Source: Nocardioidaceae bacterium (GTDB lineage Bacteria > Actinomycetota > Actinomycetes > Propionibacteriales > Nocardioidaceae). From it: a stretch of DNA of 37,607 nucleotides. Numbering within the stretch: the stretch's first letter is position 1; each line of letters starts with the position of its first letter. A program made the translations under genes and the position numbers. The notes under the pieces were generated by a model. That model was given only the letters and a program-made list of their open reading frames with translations, was not told where the DNA came from and ran no database searches. Location of the stretch: positions 79,516 to 117,122 of the forward strand of contig JAUJOE010000005.1 of the NCBI GenBank assembly GCA_030447805.1, written 5' to 3'. This document shows, in pieces, positions 23,837-32,106 of the stretch.

Positions 23837-25497
23837 CAGGCCACCGGCTCGATCTCAATGTCGGACACGACCTCCAAGGTCGGGTTCGCGTCGTCACCTC
23901 CGTTGACCACGCCCTTCTCCCAGCGCATCCGCAGGTGACGCCCGGTGATCTCCAGCGTTGCGAGCATGTTGTCGAACCATGGCCCCTCGATGTTGCGCCA
24001 CCCAAACGGTGGATCTGGCACCCGCGCCCGACGCGCCAGCCGTCCGAGGGGCGCCGCCAGCCCGTAGGCGAGAAACGCCATCCCGTACCGGATCACGCGT
24101 GGCAGCGGGTTGCGGATCGGTGAGCACACCGCCTGCAGGACGCGGGTCTTGCGACCGTCTCGACTGACTTCCGCGACGTAGGAATGATGGACGTCGCCGG
24201 ACAGGAACGTCACGGTGGCAGGCGGAGCACCGCGCTTGCCGTCCGCGACCTCGAGCACCATCGAGGCGACCTCGAGGAAGCCCTGCTGGAACGCCGCCCA
24301 GTGCTCGAAGTCCGCGCCCTGCCGGAGCCGCTCACCCAGCTTGGCTGCGCGCTGGCCCCACGCTCCTCCTGCGACGGCCTCGCTCCACGCCTCGAGGTTG
24401 TGCAGGCCGTGCGACAGCAGGAACGGCAGCGACGTACCGATGAGAAGGTGGTCGAAGCCGCCCTGGACGCGCTCGTTGAGCCACTGCATCTCCAAGTCGT
24501 CCAGCATGGAGCGTCGGTCGGGCGCGAGCACCCGCGCCGCGCGCGAGTCGACAACGATCAGCCTGGTGTCACCCAGGTCATGGGAGTAGCTCCAGCGGTA
24601 GCTGTCGGGTTGCTTGTCGGCGCGGTCGGCGAGGTCGTCGAGCGCTTCGGTCACGTCAACCTCGCGACCCGACTCGCGGCCCGCCACGATCAGCTTCCAG
24701 AGGGGGTCCTCCTGCCGGTGGCCGGGCGAAAGGTTGCCGAGGTGCTGGTAGACCCAGTACGACCCCAGTCCCCCGACGATCCGCTCCTGCCACCACGGCG
24801 TCGCCGCCATCTGCTCGCGCTCGGTGGCTGAGGTGTTCCAGTCGTCTCGGATGTCGTGGTCGTCAAAGATCATCAAGCTCGGCAGCGTCGACAGCAGCCA
24901 CCGGTTCGCGGGATCTGTCCAGGCGAGCTGGTAGAGGTGGGTGTACTCCTCGTAGTCCTTCAGCTCCTCACCAGGGTCCTGGTCGATGTCGCGGCGAGCG
25001 GCGATGAACTCCTGCATCGCGTCCGACGTCTCGTCGGCGTAGACCTGGTCGCCGAGGAACAGCACCATGTCCGGCCACTTCTCATGGTCACCGCTGGCCA
25101 TCTTGAGCGCATACGCCCGCAGTGCGTCGACGCCGTGGGTGCGATTGCCCGCCCTGTCGTGGGGGACGCTCGTGCGGCAGGAGCCGAAGGCCATCCGCAG
25201 CGGCTTGCTGAAGTCGAGCGTCGCGATCCGGCTTGGCGGGTACGGCGAGTCGGCGGGCGGCCACACCCGTGCACCGTCGATCTCGACGGTGTAGTCCTGC
25301 ATTGACCCCGGCTGCAGACCGTCCACGTCGACGAGCGCGTAGTGGTGTCCGTGCGCGCTGAAGGTGGCAGCCGTCCAGGTGCGGCCGGCTGCGGTCACCG
25401 CGATCTGCGCGGCTCGCGCGGACTCCACCCAGATGGCGGCCGACGTCTCGTCGACGTACCGCAGCAGGGGTCCCAGGACGAGCGCGTCAGACGTCAC
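23836..25497 (-). CDS. PhoD-like metallophosphatase (alkaline phosphatase D family)
   Basis: This 553-residue protein has an N-terminal beta domain followed by a PhoD-like calcineurin-type phosphoesterase domain. Metal-binding blocks are visible as FGSCRTSVP, LFLGDQVYADE, FDDHDIRDDWN and FLSGDVHHSYVAEVS. Unlike secreted PhoD it has no Tat or Sec signal, so it should be cytoplasmic; the substrate is probably a phosphodiester or monoester but is unknown. The GTG start has no strong ribosome-binding site. It is the first gene of a two-gene unit with the VOC protein. Confidence 0.88.
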   Translation of the reverse strand: MTSDALVLGPLLRYVDETSAAIWVESARAAQIAVTAAGRTWTAATFSAHGHHYALVDVDGLQPGSMQDYTVEIDGARVWPPADSPYPPSRIATLDFSKPLRMAFGSCRTSVPHDRAGNRTHGVDALRAYALKMASGDHEKWPDMVLFLGDQVYADETSDAMQEFIAARRDIDQDPGEELKDYEEYTHLYQLAWTDPANRWLLSTLPSLMIFDDHDIRDDWNTSATEREQMAATPWWQERIVGGLGSYWVYQHLGNLSPGHRQEDPLWKLIVAGRESGREVDVTEALDDLADRADKQPDSYRWSYSHDLGDTRLIVVDSRAARVLAPDRRSMLDDLEMQWLNERVQGGFDHLLIGTSLPFLLSHGLHNLEAWSEAVAGGAWGQRAAKLGERLRQGADFEHWAAFQQGFLEVASMVLEVADGKRGAPPATVTFLSGDVHHSYVAEVSRDGRKTRVLQAVCSPIRNPLPRVIRYGMAFLAYGLAAPLGRLARRARVPDPPFGWRNIEGPWFDNMLATLEITGRHLRMRWEKGVVNGGDDANPTLEVVSDIEIEPVA

Positions 25498-25553
25498 GAG
25501 GCTTTTCTACACCCCCCACGGCCCGATCGGCATCGGGACGGGTGTCGGCAGCG

Positions 25554-26777
25554 TCACGGCCGGACCGCGAAGATCCTGTCGTCGCCCGCCTCAGGGGTGG
25601 CGCGTTTGTCGGTCTCGCTGGTGGTGACCCACAGGGAACCGTCGGGTGCAGCCTGAACGGTTCGGGTGCGAGCCTCTGCCAGCCGCACGGGTTCGGGCGT
25701 GCCCAGCCGCTCCGACTGCACCGGCACCCGCCACGTCGTCTCCCCCTGCAGCGCGCCCAGCCACAGCGCCCCACCGGCGTACGCTAGGCCAGAGGGGGAG
25801 GCAGCAAAGGTGCTGAAGACGGCGTAGGGGTCGACCATGCCCTCGAGGTTGCCGGTGCCCTCGACATCGGGCCAGCCGTAGTTGTTGCCCGGCTCGATCA
25901 GGTTGACCTCGTCCCAAACCTGGCTCCCGAACTCGGCCTCCCACATGCGGCCATCGTCATCCCACGCGATGCCCTGGACGTTGCGGTGGCCGTAGGACCA
26001 CACCGGCGAGCCTTCGAACGGGTTGTCAGCCGGTATCGACCCGTCCGGGCCGATCCGCAGGATCTTCCCACCGAGCGAGTCGAGATCTTGGGAGAGGTCG
26101 GGCTGATTCACCTCCCCCGTCGTGACGTACAGGAACTCGTCTGGCCCGAAAGCCAGCCGGCCGCCGTTGTGGATGTCCCCTCGCGGTATGCCGGTAAGGA
26201 TCGGTCTCCCCCGCCCGGCGACGAGGTCCTCGACGGTGCCCGACAGCACGCGGTTGTCGGCCTCGGTGGTGGCATAGACGAAGACGGTCTGGTCGTCAGC
26301 GTACGTCGGAGAGACGGCGACACCCAGCAGGCCACCCTCTGACGTCGGAGTGACCCCTGGCACTGCACCGAGAGGCGTGACGTCGCCATCTGCGCTCACC
26401 AGCAGCAGGCGCGCGGTGTCGCGTTCGGTGACCAGCGCGTCGCCGTCCGGGAGGAACGCGATGCCCCACGGGACTTGGAGATTCTCGGCGATCACGCGGC
26501 TGTCGGTGAGGTCGATGTCCTCCGGCAGCTCCGTGACGGTCACAGCCGCTGGCTGCGGCTGGACCGACTCGGTCTGTTCAGTAGCAGGGCTGGTGGTCTG
26601 TTCGGAGGTGGTCGGCTGGGAGGTGCCCGGCTCAGGCGTGCTGCTCACCGCCGAGGTGGCGGAGCTGGCAGTGCCGTCCGACCCGTTGGTGGCCGACGTA
26701 TCCGTGCACCCGGCAGCCAGCAGCACACCTGCGGTTGTCGTCAGTACGGCGAGCAGCCGGTGGCTGCCTGGTGTCAT
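25554..26777 (-). CDS. Glucose/sorbosone dehydrogenase-like (GSDH) beta-propeller lipoprotein
   Basis: This 407-residue protein begins with a lipoprotein signal (lipobox AAGC) and a long Ser/Thr/Gln-rich linker up to about residue 75. The six-bladed GSDH propeller follows with VPWGIAFLPDGDALVTER, GGLLGVAVSP, IHNGGRLAFGPD and SYGHRNVQGIAWD. These proteins use PQQ or calcium sites, but PQQ dependence in actinobacteria is not certain. GGGGGAGA lies 7 nt upstream of the ATG, which rules out the longer upstream start. It would act outside the membrane on a sugar or other alcohol. Confidence 0.9.
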   Translation of the reverse strand: MTPGSHRLLAVLTTTAGVLLAAGCTDTSATNGSDGTASSATSAVSSTPEPGTSQPTTSEQTTSPATEQTESVQPQPAAVTVTELPEDIDLTDSRVIAENLQVPWGIAFLPDGDALVTERDTARLLLVSADGDVTPLGAVPGVTPTSEGGLLGVAVSPTYADDQTVFVYATTEADNRVLSGTVEDLVAGRGRPILTGIPRGDIHNGGRLAFGPDEFLYVTTGEVNQPDLSQDLDSLGGKILRIGPDGSIPADNPFEGSPVWSYGHRNVQGIAWDDDGRMWEAEFGSQVWDEVNLIEPGNNYGWPDVEGTGNLEGMVDPYAVFSTFAASPSGLAYAGGALWLGALQGETTWRVPVQSERLGTPEPVRLAEARTRTVQAAPDGSLWVTTSETDKRATPEAGDDRIFAVRP

Positions 26778-26793
26778 GGTGCTTCTCCCCCGC

Positions 26794-27141
26794 TCAGGCG
26801 TATCCGAGGTCATGCAGACGCAGGTCGTCGATGCCGAAGTGGTGCCCGATCTCATGCGCCACCGTCACCTGCACCTGCTCCTTCACCTCGTCCGGTGTTT
26901 CGCAGATCGCCAGGATCGGCAGCCGGAAGATCGTAATGCGGTCGGGGGTGGCCAGCAGGTAAGCCCCTGACCGCTCGGTCAACGGAACCCCCTCGTAGAG
27001 GCCGAGCAGGTCCTCACCGTCGGGAGGCTCGTCCTCCACGAAGATCGCCACGTTGTCCATCAGCTCACCGATCTCGGCTGGGAGATCGTCGAGTGCGACA
27101 GCAACGAGCTCCTCGAACTCCACTCGGCCAAGCTCCACCAT
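26794..27141 (-). CDS. Small zinc metallopeptidase-like protein (DUF1025/PF06262 family)
   Basis: This 115-residue minimal zincin has the motif HEIGHHFGIDD, with two metal histidines, the catalytic Glu, and a downstream Asp as the likely third ligand. PDRITIFRLPI and the N-terminal FEELVAVALDDLP are typical of this small family. Such proteins are common and mostly uncharacterised. I chose the ATG at 27141 because the upstream extension on this strand is the antisense of the ion-channel gene. It is 16 bp upstream of the sorbosone-dehydrogenase gene on the same strand and could share its transcript. Confidence 0.88.
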   Translation of the reverse strand: MVELGRVEFEELVAVALDDLPAEIGELMDNVAIFVEDEPPDGEDLLGLYEGVPLTERSGAYLLATPDRITIFRLPILAICETPDEVKEQVQVTVAHEIGHHFGIDDLRLHDLGYA

Positions 27142-27170
27142 GCCCGTCAGCGTAGCCGCGTCCCTGCGGC

Positions 27171-27176
27171 TAGCCT
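27171..27176 (+). promoter_or_regulatory. -10 box of a leaderless ion-channel gene
   Basis: TAGCCT lies seven nucleotides before ATG 27184 and no ribosome-binding site is present. This spacing is the usual pattern of leaderless transcripts in actinobacteria, so transcription likely starts at or next to the A of ATG. Confidence 0.5.
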
Positions 27177-27183
27177 CGGCGCC

Positions 27184-27906
27184 ATGTCGTCTGCACGCGA
27201 AGCCAGCACGTCGTTCGTGCAACGGGCTAAGGACACCCCCTCCGCCTTGCTGCTCTTCGCCCAGTTGGCGGGCGTCCTGCTTTACCCGTTCATGGAAGGC
27301 ACTCGGGCGGGCCGGGCGGCGTTCGCGGTGCTCGGCATCGTGGTGCTCACGCTCGCAGTGCTGGCCGTGCGGCGTACCCCGTCGTTCACCTGGATCAGCA
27401 TCGCGCTGGGCGCGCCCGCGGTGGTGCTGCTCGTCGCCCAGATCGTCTCCTCCGCTGCGTGGCTCACTCCGTGGAGCGCTGCGTTCGAGGCGGCGCTGTA
27501 CTTCTACACGGCCGTCGGCCTGATCCGTTACATGTTCGCCGACCGGCGCGTCACCACCGACGAACTGTTCGCCGTCGGCGCCACGTTCACCCTGGTGGCG
27601 TGGGGCTTCGCGTACGTGTACGTGCTCGTCCAGTACCTCGCGCCCGGCAGCTTCATCGCGGCGATCGACCCGGAGGCGCAACGCAGCTGGATGGAGCTGC
27701 TGTACTTGAGCTTCGCCACGCTGACCAGCACCGGGCTGAGCGACGTGGTTCCGGTGAAGCCGTTCGCCCGGTCGGTGTCAATGATCGAGCAGCTCGCTGG
27801 CGTGCTCTACATCGCGATGGTGATCACCCGCCTGGTCGGCCTGTCCGCGGTGCGACGAGGCAACCGGGTGGACCGCAGCCGCACCGGCGATCGGGACGGC
27901 TCATGA
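27184..27906 (+). CDS. Two-pore-helix ion channel (Ion_trans_2-like) with a non-canonical selectivity filter
   Basis: This 240-residue membrane protein has about six predicted transmembrane stretches, the last two flanking a re-entrant pore loop typical of potassium channels. The pore helix reads ELLYLSFATL (171-180). The filter at 181-187 is TSTGLSD rather than the usual TxTVGYGD, and is followed by VVPVKPFARS as in real K+ channels. The Tyr-Gly pair that lines the filter is Leu-Ser here, so potassium selectivity is uncertain. No RCK domain is attached. The C-terminus is short and basic. The gene is probably leaderless. Confidence 0.85.
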   Translation: MSSAREASTSFVQRAKDTPSALLLFAQLAGVLLYPFMEGTRAGRAAFAVLGIVVLTLAVLAVRRTPSFTWISIALGAPAVVLLVAQIVSSAAWLTPWSAAFEAALYFYTAVGLIRYMFADRRVTTDELFAVGATFTLVAWGFAYVYVLVQYLAPGSFIAAIDPEAQRSWMELLYLSFATLTSTGLSDVVPVKPFARSVSMIEQLAGVLYIAMVITRLVGLSAVRRGNRVDRSRTGDRDGS

Positions 27907-27929
27907 GGCCTAGCCGCCGCGAAGGGGGT

Positions 27930-27958
27930 TTGGTGCAAGGGAGAGCCGCCCCTATGCT
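27930..27958 (+). promoter_or_regulatory. Promoter of tRNA-Glu
   Basis: TTGGTG (27930-27935) and TATGCT (27953-27958) are separated by 17 bp, which fits the main sigma factor. The tRNA-Glu gene starts 43 bp after the -10 box. No ORF lies between. Confidence 0.6.
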
Positions 27959-28001
27959 TGTGCGGTCCCCGACGGCATCGCGTCTCGATGCCCGGACTTG
28001 G

Positions 28002-28074
28002 GCCCCCATCGTCTAGTGGCCTAGGACGTCGCCCTTTCACGGCGGTAGCACGGGTTCGAATCCCGTTGGGGGTG
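28002..28074 (+). tRNA. tRNA-Glu (TTC)
   Basis: A 73-nt cloverleaf folds with acceptor GCCCCCA pairing with TGGGGGT and discriminator G. The anticodon arm has loop bases CTTTCAC, giving TTC for glutamate. The T-arm is CGGGTTCGAATCCCG. No CCA is encoded. Confidence 0.95.
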
Positions 28075-28147
28075 CTTCGTGCGCTATCGTGGCGCGTGAA
28101 ACGGCGTACTCGGTCGAGCTTGTCGAGACCCAGGTACGCCACAACCT

Positions 28148-28221
28148 GGCCCCGTAGCGCAGCTGGTTAGCGCGTCGCCCTGTCACGGCGAAGGCCGCGG
28201 GTTCGAGTCCCGTCGGGGTCG
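28148..28221 (+). tRNA. tRNA-Asp (GTC)
   Basis: A 74-nt cloverleaf has acceptor GGCCCCG pairing with CGGGGTC and discriminator G. The anticodon loop CTGTCAC gives GTC for aspartate. The T-loop TTCGAGT is present. It follows tRNA-Glu by 73 bp and probably shares its transcript. Confidence 0.95.
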
Positions 28222-28296
28222 CTGCTGCCGCTTGCTGGCTGTCCGCTAGAGCTGCTGCCTTGTACCCTTGCGCCATGACGAGCTGGCCGATCCCGG

Positions 28297-29331
28297 GTGA
28301 GCCGCATGCGGCTGCCTGAGCCGCGCGGCCCCATCACCGAGGCTCTCCAAAGCCTGCGGTGCGCGGACATCGGCGTAGCTGTCGATCATGTGACAGCGGC
28401 AGTTGACTCCCACACCAGCCCGCTGCTGGACTGCGACGATGCCCAGCTGGCTCTTTGGCTGCTGTACGAACTGCATTACCAGGGCTTCGACGATGTGGAC
28501 CCGCGAGCCGAATGGTCGCCCGCGGTGATCGCGGTCAGGGGTCACCTCGAGCGACGCTTCGAGGCTGAGCTGCGGGAACTCACCCGCGTGGAAGTCGAGA
28601 AACGGCTCAACATCGAGGAGCCCATCGCCGACCGACTGTTCGCCATGATGAGCGACGACGACTCACCTCGCCTCGCGCAGTACGTGCAGCGCGAGATCAC
28701 GACCACACAGCTCCACGAGCTGCTCGTGCACCGCAGCGTCTACCACCTCAAAGAGGCCGACCCGCACACCTGGGCGGTTCCACGGCTGCGCGGACGGGCC
28801 AAGGTCGCGCTGATGGAGATCCAGTTCGACGAGTACGGCGCGGGCCGGGCGGGCGACATGCACTCGACCCTGTTCGCTCGTACGATGACGCGCTGCGGCC
28901 TCGACAGCACGTACGGCGCCTACGTCGACGTGGTGCCTGGCTACACGCTCGCGGCCAGCAACGCGATGTCGCTGTTCGGTCTGCACCGGCGCCTGCGTGG
29001 CGCGGCGGCCGGGCACCTCGCGGCGTTCGAGGCCACGAGCACGCTGCCGAACCGCCGCTATGCCGCCGGCGTGCGCCGGTTGGGGTACGGCGACGAGGCC
29101 GCGCGCTACTTCGACGAGCACGTCGAGGCGGACGCCGTACACGAGCAGGTGGCCATCCGGGAGATGTGCAGCGCCCTCGTCTCCGACGAGCCGGAATGCG
29201 AGCCGGACGTGCTCTTCGGTGCCGCGACGTGCCTGGCCCTCGACGGTCTAGCCGCCGGGCGGCTGCTCGACTCCTGGCGTGGCGGTCGGAGCGCCCTGCT
29301 GCGGCCCATGGTCGAGCTGGCGCCGGGGTGA
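28297..29331 (+). CDS. Haem-oxygenase-like iron-containing redox enzyme (HDO superfamily)
   Basis: This is an alpha-helical, haem-oxygenase-like oxidase or oxygenase of 344 residues, of the group that includes SznF and UndA. The metal-site pattern is visible: Glu141 with His150 (ELLVHRSVYH), Glu174 (MEIQFDEYG), and His275, Asp279 and His282 in the canonical H-x3-D-x2-H. This fits a non-haem iron or di-iron centre. The GTG at 28297 or ATG at 28306 are possible starts, and neither has a good ribosome-binding site. A leaderless ATG at 28275 (TACCCT 7 nt before it) would need one frame correction. The stop overlaps the glycosyltransferase start, suggesting a coupled pathway. The substrate is unknown. 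Confidence 0.85.
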   Translation: MSRMRLPEPRGPITEALQSLRCADIGVAVDHVTAAVDSHTSPLLDCDDAQLALWLLYELHYQGFDDVDPRAEWSPAVIAVRGHLERRFEAELRELTRVEVEKRLNIEEPIADRLFAMMSDDDSPRLAQYVQREITTTQLHELLVHRSVYHLKEADPHTWAVPRLRGRAKVALMEIQFDEYGAGRAGDMHSTLFARTMTRCGLDSTYGAYVDVVPGYTLAASNAMSLFGLHRRLRGAAAGHLAAFEATSTLPNRRYAAGVRRLGYGDEAARYFDEHVEADAVHEQVAIREMCSALVSDEPECEPDVLFGAATCLALDGLAAGRLLDSWRGGRSALLRPMVELAPG

Positions 29332-30368
29332 GCGACGCCACCGCGCACGCGCGGTCAGTGGCACCGACGCGGCTGCCGGGAACGTCGTACGTGCTGCCTA
29401 TCCGCCTCAGCAGTCCAGCCGATGAGGAGCTGACGGCGTACCTGCGCTGGCTGAGCCAGCGGCTCGAGGTGGTCGTTGCCGACGGCTCACCGACGCCCGT
29501 GTTCGAGCGGCACCGGGACGCCTGGAGCAGCTTCACCACGCACCTGCCGGTGAAGTCCAGCCGGCTCAACGGCAAGGTCGCCGGCGTCATCGACGGGCTC
29601 GCGGTGGCGTCCGGTGACCTGGTGGTCATCGCCGATGACGACGTGCGCTACGACGACGAGACGCTACGGCGGCTGGTGGCACGTCTGCAGACCGCCGACG
29701 CTGTCGTGCCGCAGAACTACTTCCGCCCGCTGCCGTGGCATGCCCGCTGGGACACCGCCCGCAGCCTGCTGAACCGCGCCTTCGGCCATGACTTCGCCGG
29801 CACCGTGGCGATCCGCCGCTCGGCGCTGCCCGCGGGTGAGTACTGCGGCGCCGTGCTGTTCGAGAACCTGGAGTTGCTGCGCACGATCAGCGCGCACGGC
29901 GGCCGGGTGGAGCATGACCGGGCCCTGTACGTGCGGCGCGAACCGCCCACCGCTGCGCACTTTTGGCGGCAGCGGGTCCGGCAGGCCTACGACAGCTTCG
30001 CCCAGCCGGGCAGGTTCGCCGTCGAGCTCGCGGTACTGCCGTCGGCGTTGTGGGCGGCGCGGCGCCCGGCCGGTCGGCGTACGGCTGGTGCGGTTGGCGT
30101 CGCGCTGGTCGCCGCTGCGGAGCTTGGCCGGCGCCGAGAAGGCGGTGCCCATGTCTTTCCGGCCACCGCGGCGCTGTGGGCACCCGTGTGGGTCGCCGAG
30201 CGGGCGGTGTGCTCCTGGGCGGCAGTTGGGTGGCGCGTGCGGGGTGGAGTGCCGTACGCCGGAAAGCGGCTCACGTTGGCGGCCCATCGTGAGCGGGATC
30301 TTGCCAACGCTGGCTGCTCCGAACGGGCCTGCCCGTGCCACCGGGCCATGAGCGGAGCCGGGTCGTGA
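29328..30368 (+). CDS. Family 2 (GT-A) glycosyltransferase
   Basis: This is a 346-residue inverting-type glycosyltransferase. LEVVVADGSPTPVF opens the GT-A fold and VVIADDDVRYDD provides the DDD metal-binding motif at about residue 105. AVLFENLELL is the downstream acidic motif, and FWRQRVRQAY resembles the QxxRW region. The C-terminal third is hydrophobic and Arg/Ala-rich, so membrane association is likely. The GTG start overlaps the stop of the HDO-type enzyme (GTGA), and its own end overlaps the CDGSH gene in the same way. It could modify a small molecule made by the oxidase or a lipid carrier; this is not shown. Confidence 0.85.
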   Translation: MSDATAHARSVAPTRLPGTSYVLPIRLSSPADEELTAYLRWLSQRLEVVVADGSPTPVFERHRDAWSSFTTHLPVKSSRLNGKVAGVIDGLAVASGDLVVIADDDVRYDDETLRRLVARLQTADAVVPQNYFRPLPWHARWDTARSLLNRAFGHDFAGTVAIRRSALPAGEYCGAVLFENLELLRTISAHGGRVEHDRALYVRREPPTAAHFWRQRVRQAYDSFAQPGRFAVELAVLPSALWAARRPAGRRTAGAVGVALVAAAELGRRREGGAHVFPATAALWAPVWVAERAVCSWAAVGWRVRGGVPYAGKRLTLAAHRERDLANAGCSERACPCHRAMSGAGS

Positions 30369-30589
30369 CCTGGCGGCGGCGAAGCCCCAGGTCGGTGACG
30401 GTCACCGTCTGCCCCGACGGTCCGCTGCTGGTGCGCGGTGCTGACGAGGTGATCGACGAGGCCGGCGTAGCTCACGAGGTACGCCGGCCGTGCGTGGCGC
30501 TGTGCCGGTGCGGCCGTTCGTCGCTCGCACCGTGGTGCGACGGCACCCACAAGGTGGTCACCGAGGAAGCGGCGAAGAGAAACCGGTAG
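30365..30589 (+). CDS. CDGSH iron-sulphur domain protein
   Basis: This small soluble protein of 74 residues carries the complete three-Cys, one-His cluster motif in CRCGRSSLAPWCDGTH, the binding site of a redox-active [2Fe-2S] cluster. It is the third gene of the HDO-GT-CDGSH unit and its GTG overlaps the glycosyltransferase stop. The likely role is electron transfer or Fe-S delivery to the upstream oxidase; the tight coupling supports this but does not prove it. Confidence 0.9.
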   Translation: MTWRRRSPRSVTVTVCPDGPLLVRGADEVIDEAGVAHEVRRPCVALCRCGRSSLAPWCDGTHKVVTEEAAKRNR

Positions 30590-30627
30590 CCGGGCGCACC
30601 ACCTCGCTCGTGGTTCACCGGCTGAGA

Positions 30628-30870
30628 TCAGGTAAGCGCGGGACCTGACTCGTCGCTGCCGCTGAGCTCCTTGAGCAACTCGTGGCACTTGGCGGCGCGG
30701 GCAGAGTCCTCCTCCATGACGCTGCGGAAGAAGTCAGCGATGTCGGTACGCCCAGCGTTCTCGGCGTCGCGAACGTACTGGCCGTAGTCGTGGCCGGCTT
30801 TGAGCGAGTGGTACTGCACAGAGATCAGGTCGTACGACACATCATCGAACCCGGTTTCTCCGGTCGCCAT
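30628..30870 (-). CDS. Small two-helix protein (80 aa), possibly ferritin-like
   Basis: This 80-residue protein has AAGGAGA 7 nt before its ATG, so translation is well supported. It is mostly helical with a first helix YDLISVQYHSLKAGHDYGQY and a second helix rich in Glu and His (FFRSVMEEDSARAAKCHELL). The spacing of Glu and His residues resembles half of a ferritin-like bundle, as in encapsulated ferritins, but I cannot confirm the family. It converges on the HDO-GT-CDGSH unit, so an iron-related role would fit. Confidence 0.65.
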   Translation of the reverse strand: MATGETGFDDVSYDLISVQYHSLKAGHDYGQYVRDAENAGRTDIADFFRSVMEEDSARAAKCHELLKELSGSDESGPALT

Positions 30871-31021
30871 GGCTGGTCTCCTTCTGCGTAGGCGTCTTCG
30901 GTCGTCGAACGTTACCGCAATCACCGCAAGGCCAGCAGGTCGAGATCGGATAGACTTCGGGCGCCCCGTCAGCGGCGGGGCAGACCTGTGGACGGCCCTT
31001 CGTGGTGGCCATATCCTCAGC

Positions 31022-31095
31022 GGCCAGGTAGCTCAGTCGGTACGAGCGTCCGCCTGAAAAGCGGAAGGTCGCCGGTTCGATCCCGGCCCTGGCCA
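31022..31095 (+). tRNA. tRNA-Phe (GAA)
   Basis: A 74-nt cloverleaf has acceptor GGCCAGG paired with CCTGGCC and discriminator A. The anticodon loop CTGAAAA gives GAA for phenylalanine. The D-arm GCTCAGTCGGTACGAGC and T-arm GCCGGTTCGATCCCGGC are regular. A TAGACT box at 30951-30956 is a possible -10. Confidence 0.95.
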
Positions 31096-31126
31096 CTCTC
31101 AGCCGTGCCACCCGCTCGATGACTGC

Positions 31127-31915
31127 TCAGGCGTGGTCCCTTCGGCGGCGCCCGCTGTCGTGCGGCAGCGGTTCGTCGGGCGGGCTGGACGCGTGCCAAG
31201 CGCGGAACCGCTCACTCGCTTCCTCACCTTCTGGACCGTGCAGCCGGTTCGCCACATCGTCCAGGATGGGTTGCCGGCCGTAGAGCACCACGACGTCGCC
31301 GGGGCACAGCTGAACGTCCTGGCTCGGAGCCCCAACCCAGGAACCCTCCGCTCGCTCGATCCCGAGCACCGTCACCCCCTCGTCGGGTAGGCGCAGCTGG
31401 CCCAGCGGTCGCGCCGCAATCCAGTCATCTGCCTGCACCGGGAGTTGCACGACCCCCCACTGGCCCCGCAGGTGCAGCAGCGCCGCGTAGTCGCGCACCT
31501 CCAGGTCGGTGAAGCGGCGCAGCAGCCGCTCAATGACCCGCCGCAGCGCCCGGTCGACGGTGTCGTTGCGGAAGAGCCACAACAACGCCACCAGCGATCC
31601 GACGATTACCACCGTTCGGGCCAGTCCATTGCTGGTGGAATCGACCCCTCCGAAGGTCAGAATGAGGGCGGCGATCACCGACACGGCCCCCACGCTGCTC
31701 ATCAGCATCAGCGCCATCACCACACGTCGGCGCGCCGGGTGCGAGACGATGGCCTCCGCCTCCGAGGTGGTAAAGCCGGTACTCGTGAATGCCGACCGCG
31801 CCTGAAACCGTGCATGGTCCAGCGACATCCCAGTGAGCGTAAGAGCGACTGTCGCGATCCTCGTGATGAGCAGTCCCAAGGTGGCGACGACGATCAGCGA
31901 CACTACGGCAGCCAT
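31127..31915 (-). CDS. Membrane protein with C-terminal TrkA-C (RCK-C) domain
   Basis: This 262-residue protein has three hydrophobic stretches in its first 120 residues, including one at the N-terminus that can act as a signal anchor. A C-terminal domain of about 80 residues (VQLPVQADDWIAARPLGQLRLP, VTVLGIERAEGSW, LCPGDVVVLYG) matches the RCK/TrkA-C ligand-binding fold. Such proteins are thought to sense or gate ion transport. The region FQARSAFTSTGFTTSEAEA resembles part of a Trk/Ktr-type pore loop. It is not a full transporter and may regulate one. It converges on tRNA-Phe. Confidence 0.85.
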   Translation of the reverse strand: MAAVVSLIVVATLGLLITRIATVALTLTGMSLDHARFQARSAFTSTGFTTSEAEAIVSHPARRRVVMALMLMSSVGAVSVIAALILTFGGVDSTSNGLARTVVIVGSLVALLWLFRNDTVDRALRRVIERLLRRFTDLEVRDYAALLHLRGQWGVVQLPVQADDWIAARPLGQLRLPDEGVTVLGIERAEGSWVGAPSQDVQLCPGDVVVLYGRQPILDDVANRLHGPEGEEASERFRAWHASSPPDEPLPHDSGRRRRDHA

Positions 31916-32106
31916 GGATGTCTTCCGTCCTGGTTCATAACTGTCAGGCTCGTGACTGTCACTCCTGGCGAGCTCTCACGGCGTCGCGGCCGGTGATCAC
32001 AGGCGGCGAACGGCGTGACGCCACCTTAGCCCTTGATGGAGGGAGTCGAAGCAGCCGGACAAAGCACTACTGTGTGCCTGCCACCGTGTTACGAGGAGGA
32101 TCCCGA

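Noticed and set aside
27142-27681. N-terminal extension of the small metallopeptidase on the minus strand
   Set aside because: It is antisense to the ion-channel gene; the zincin family normally starts near ATG 27141.
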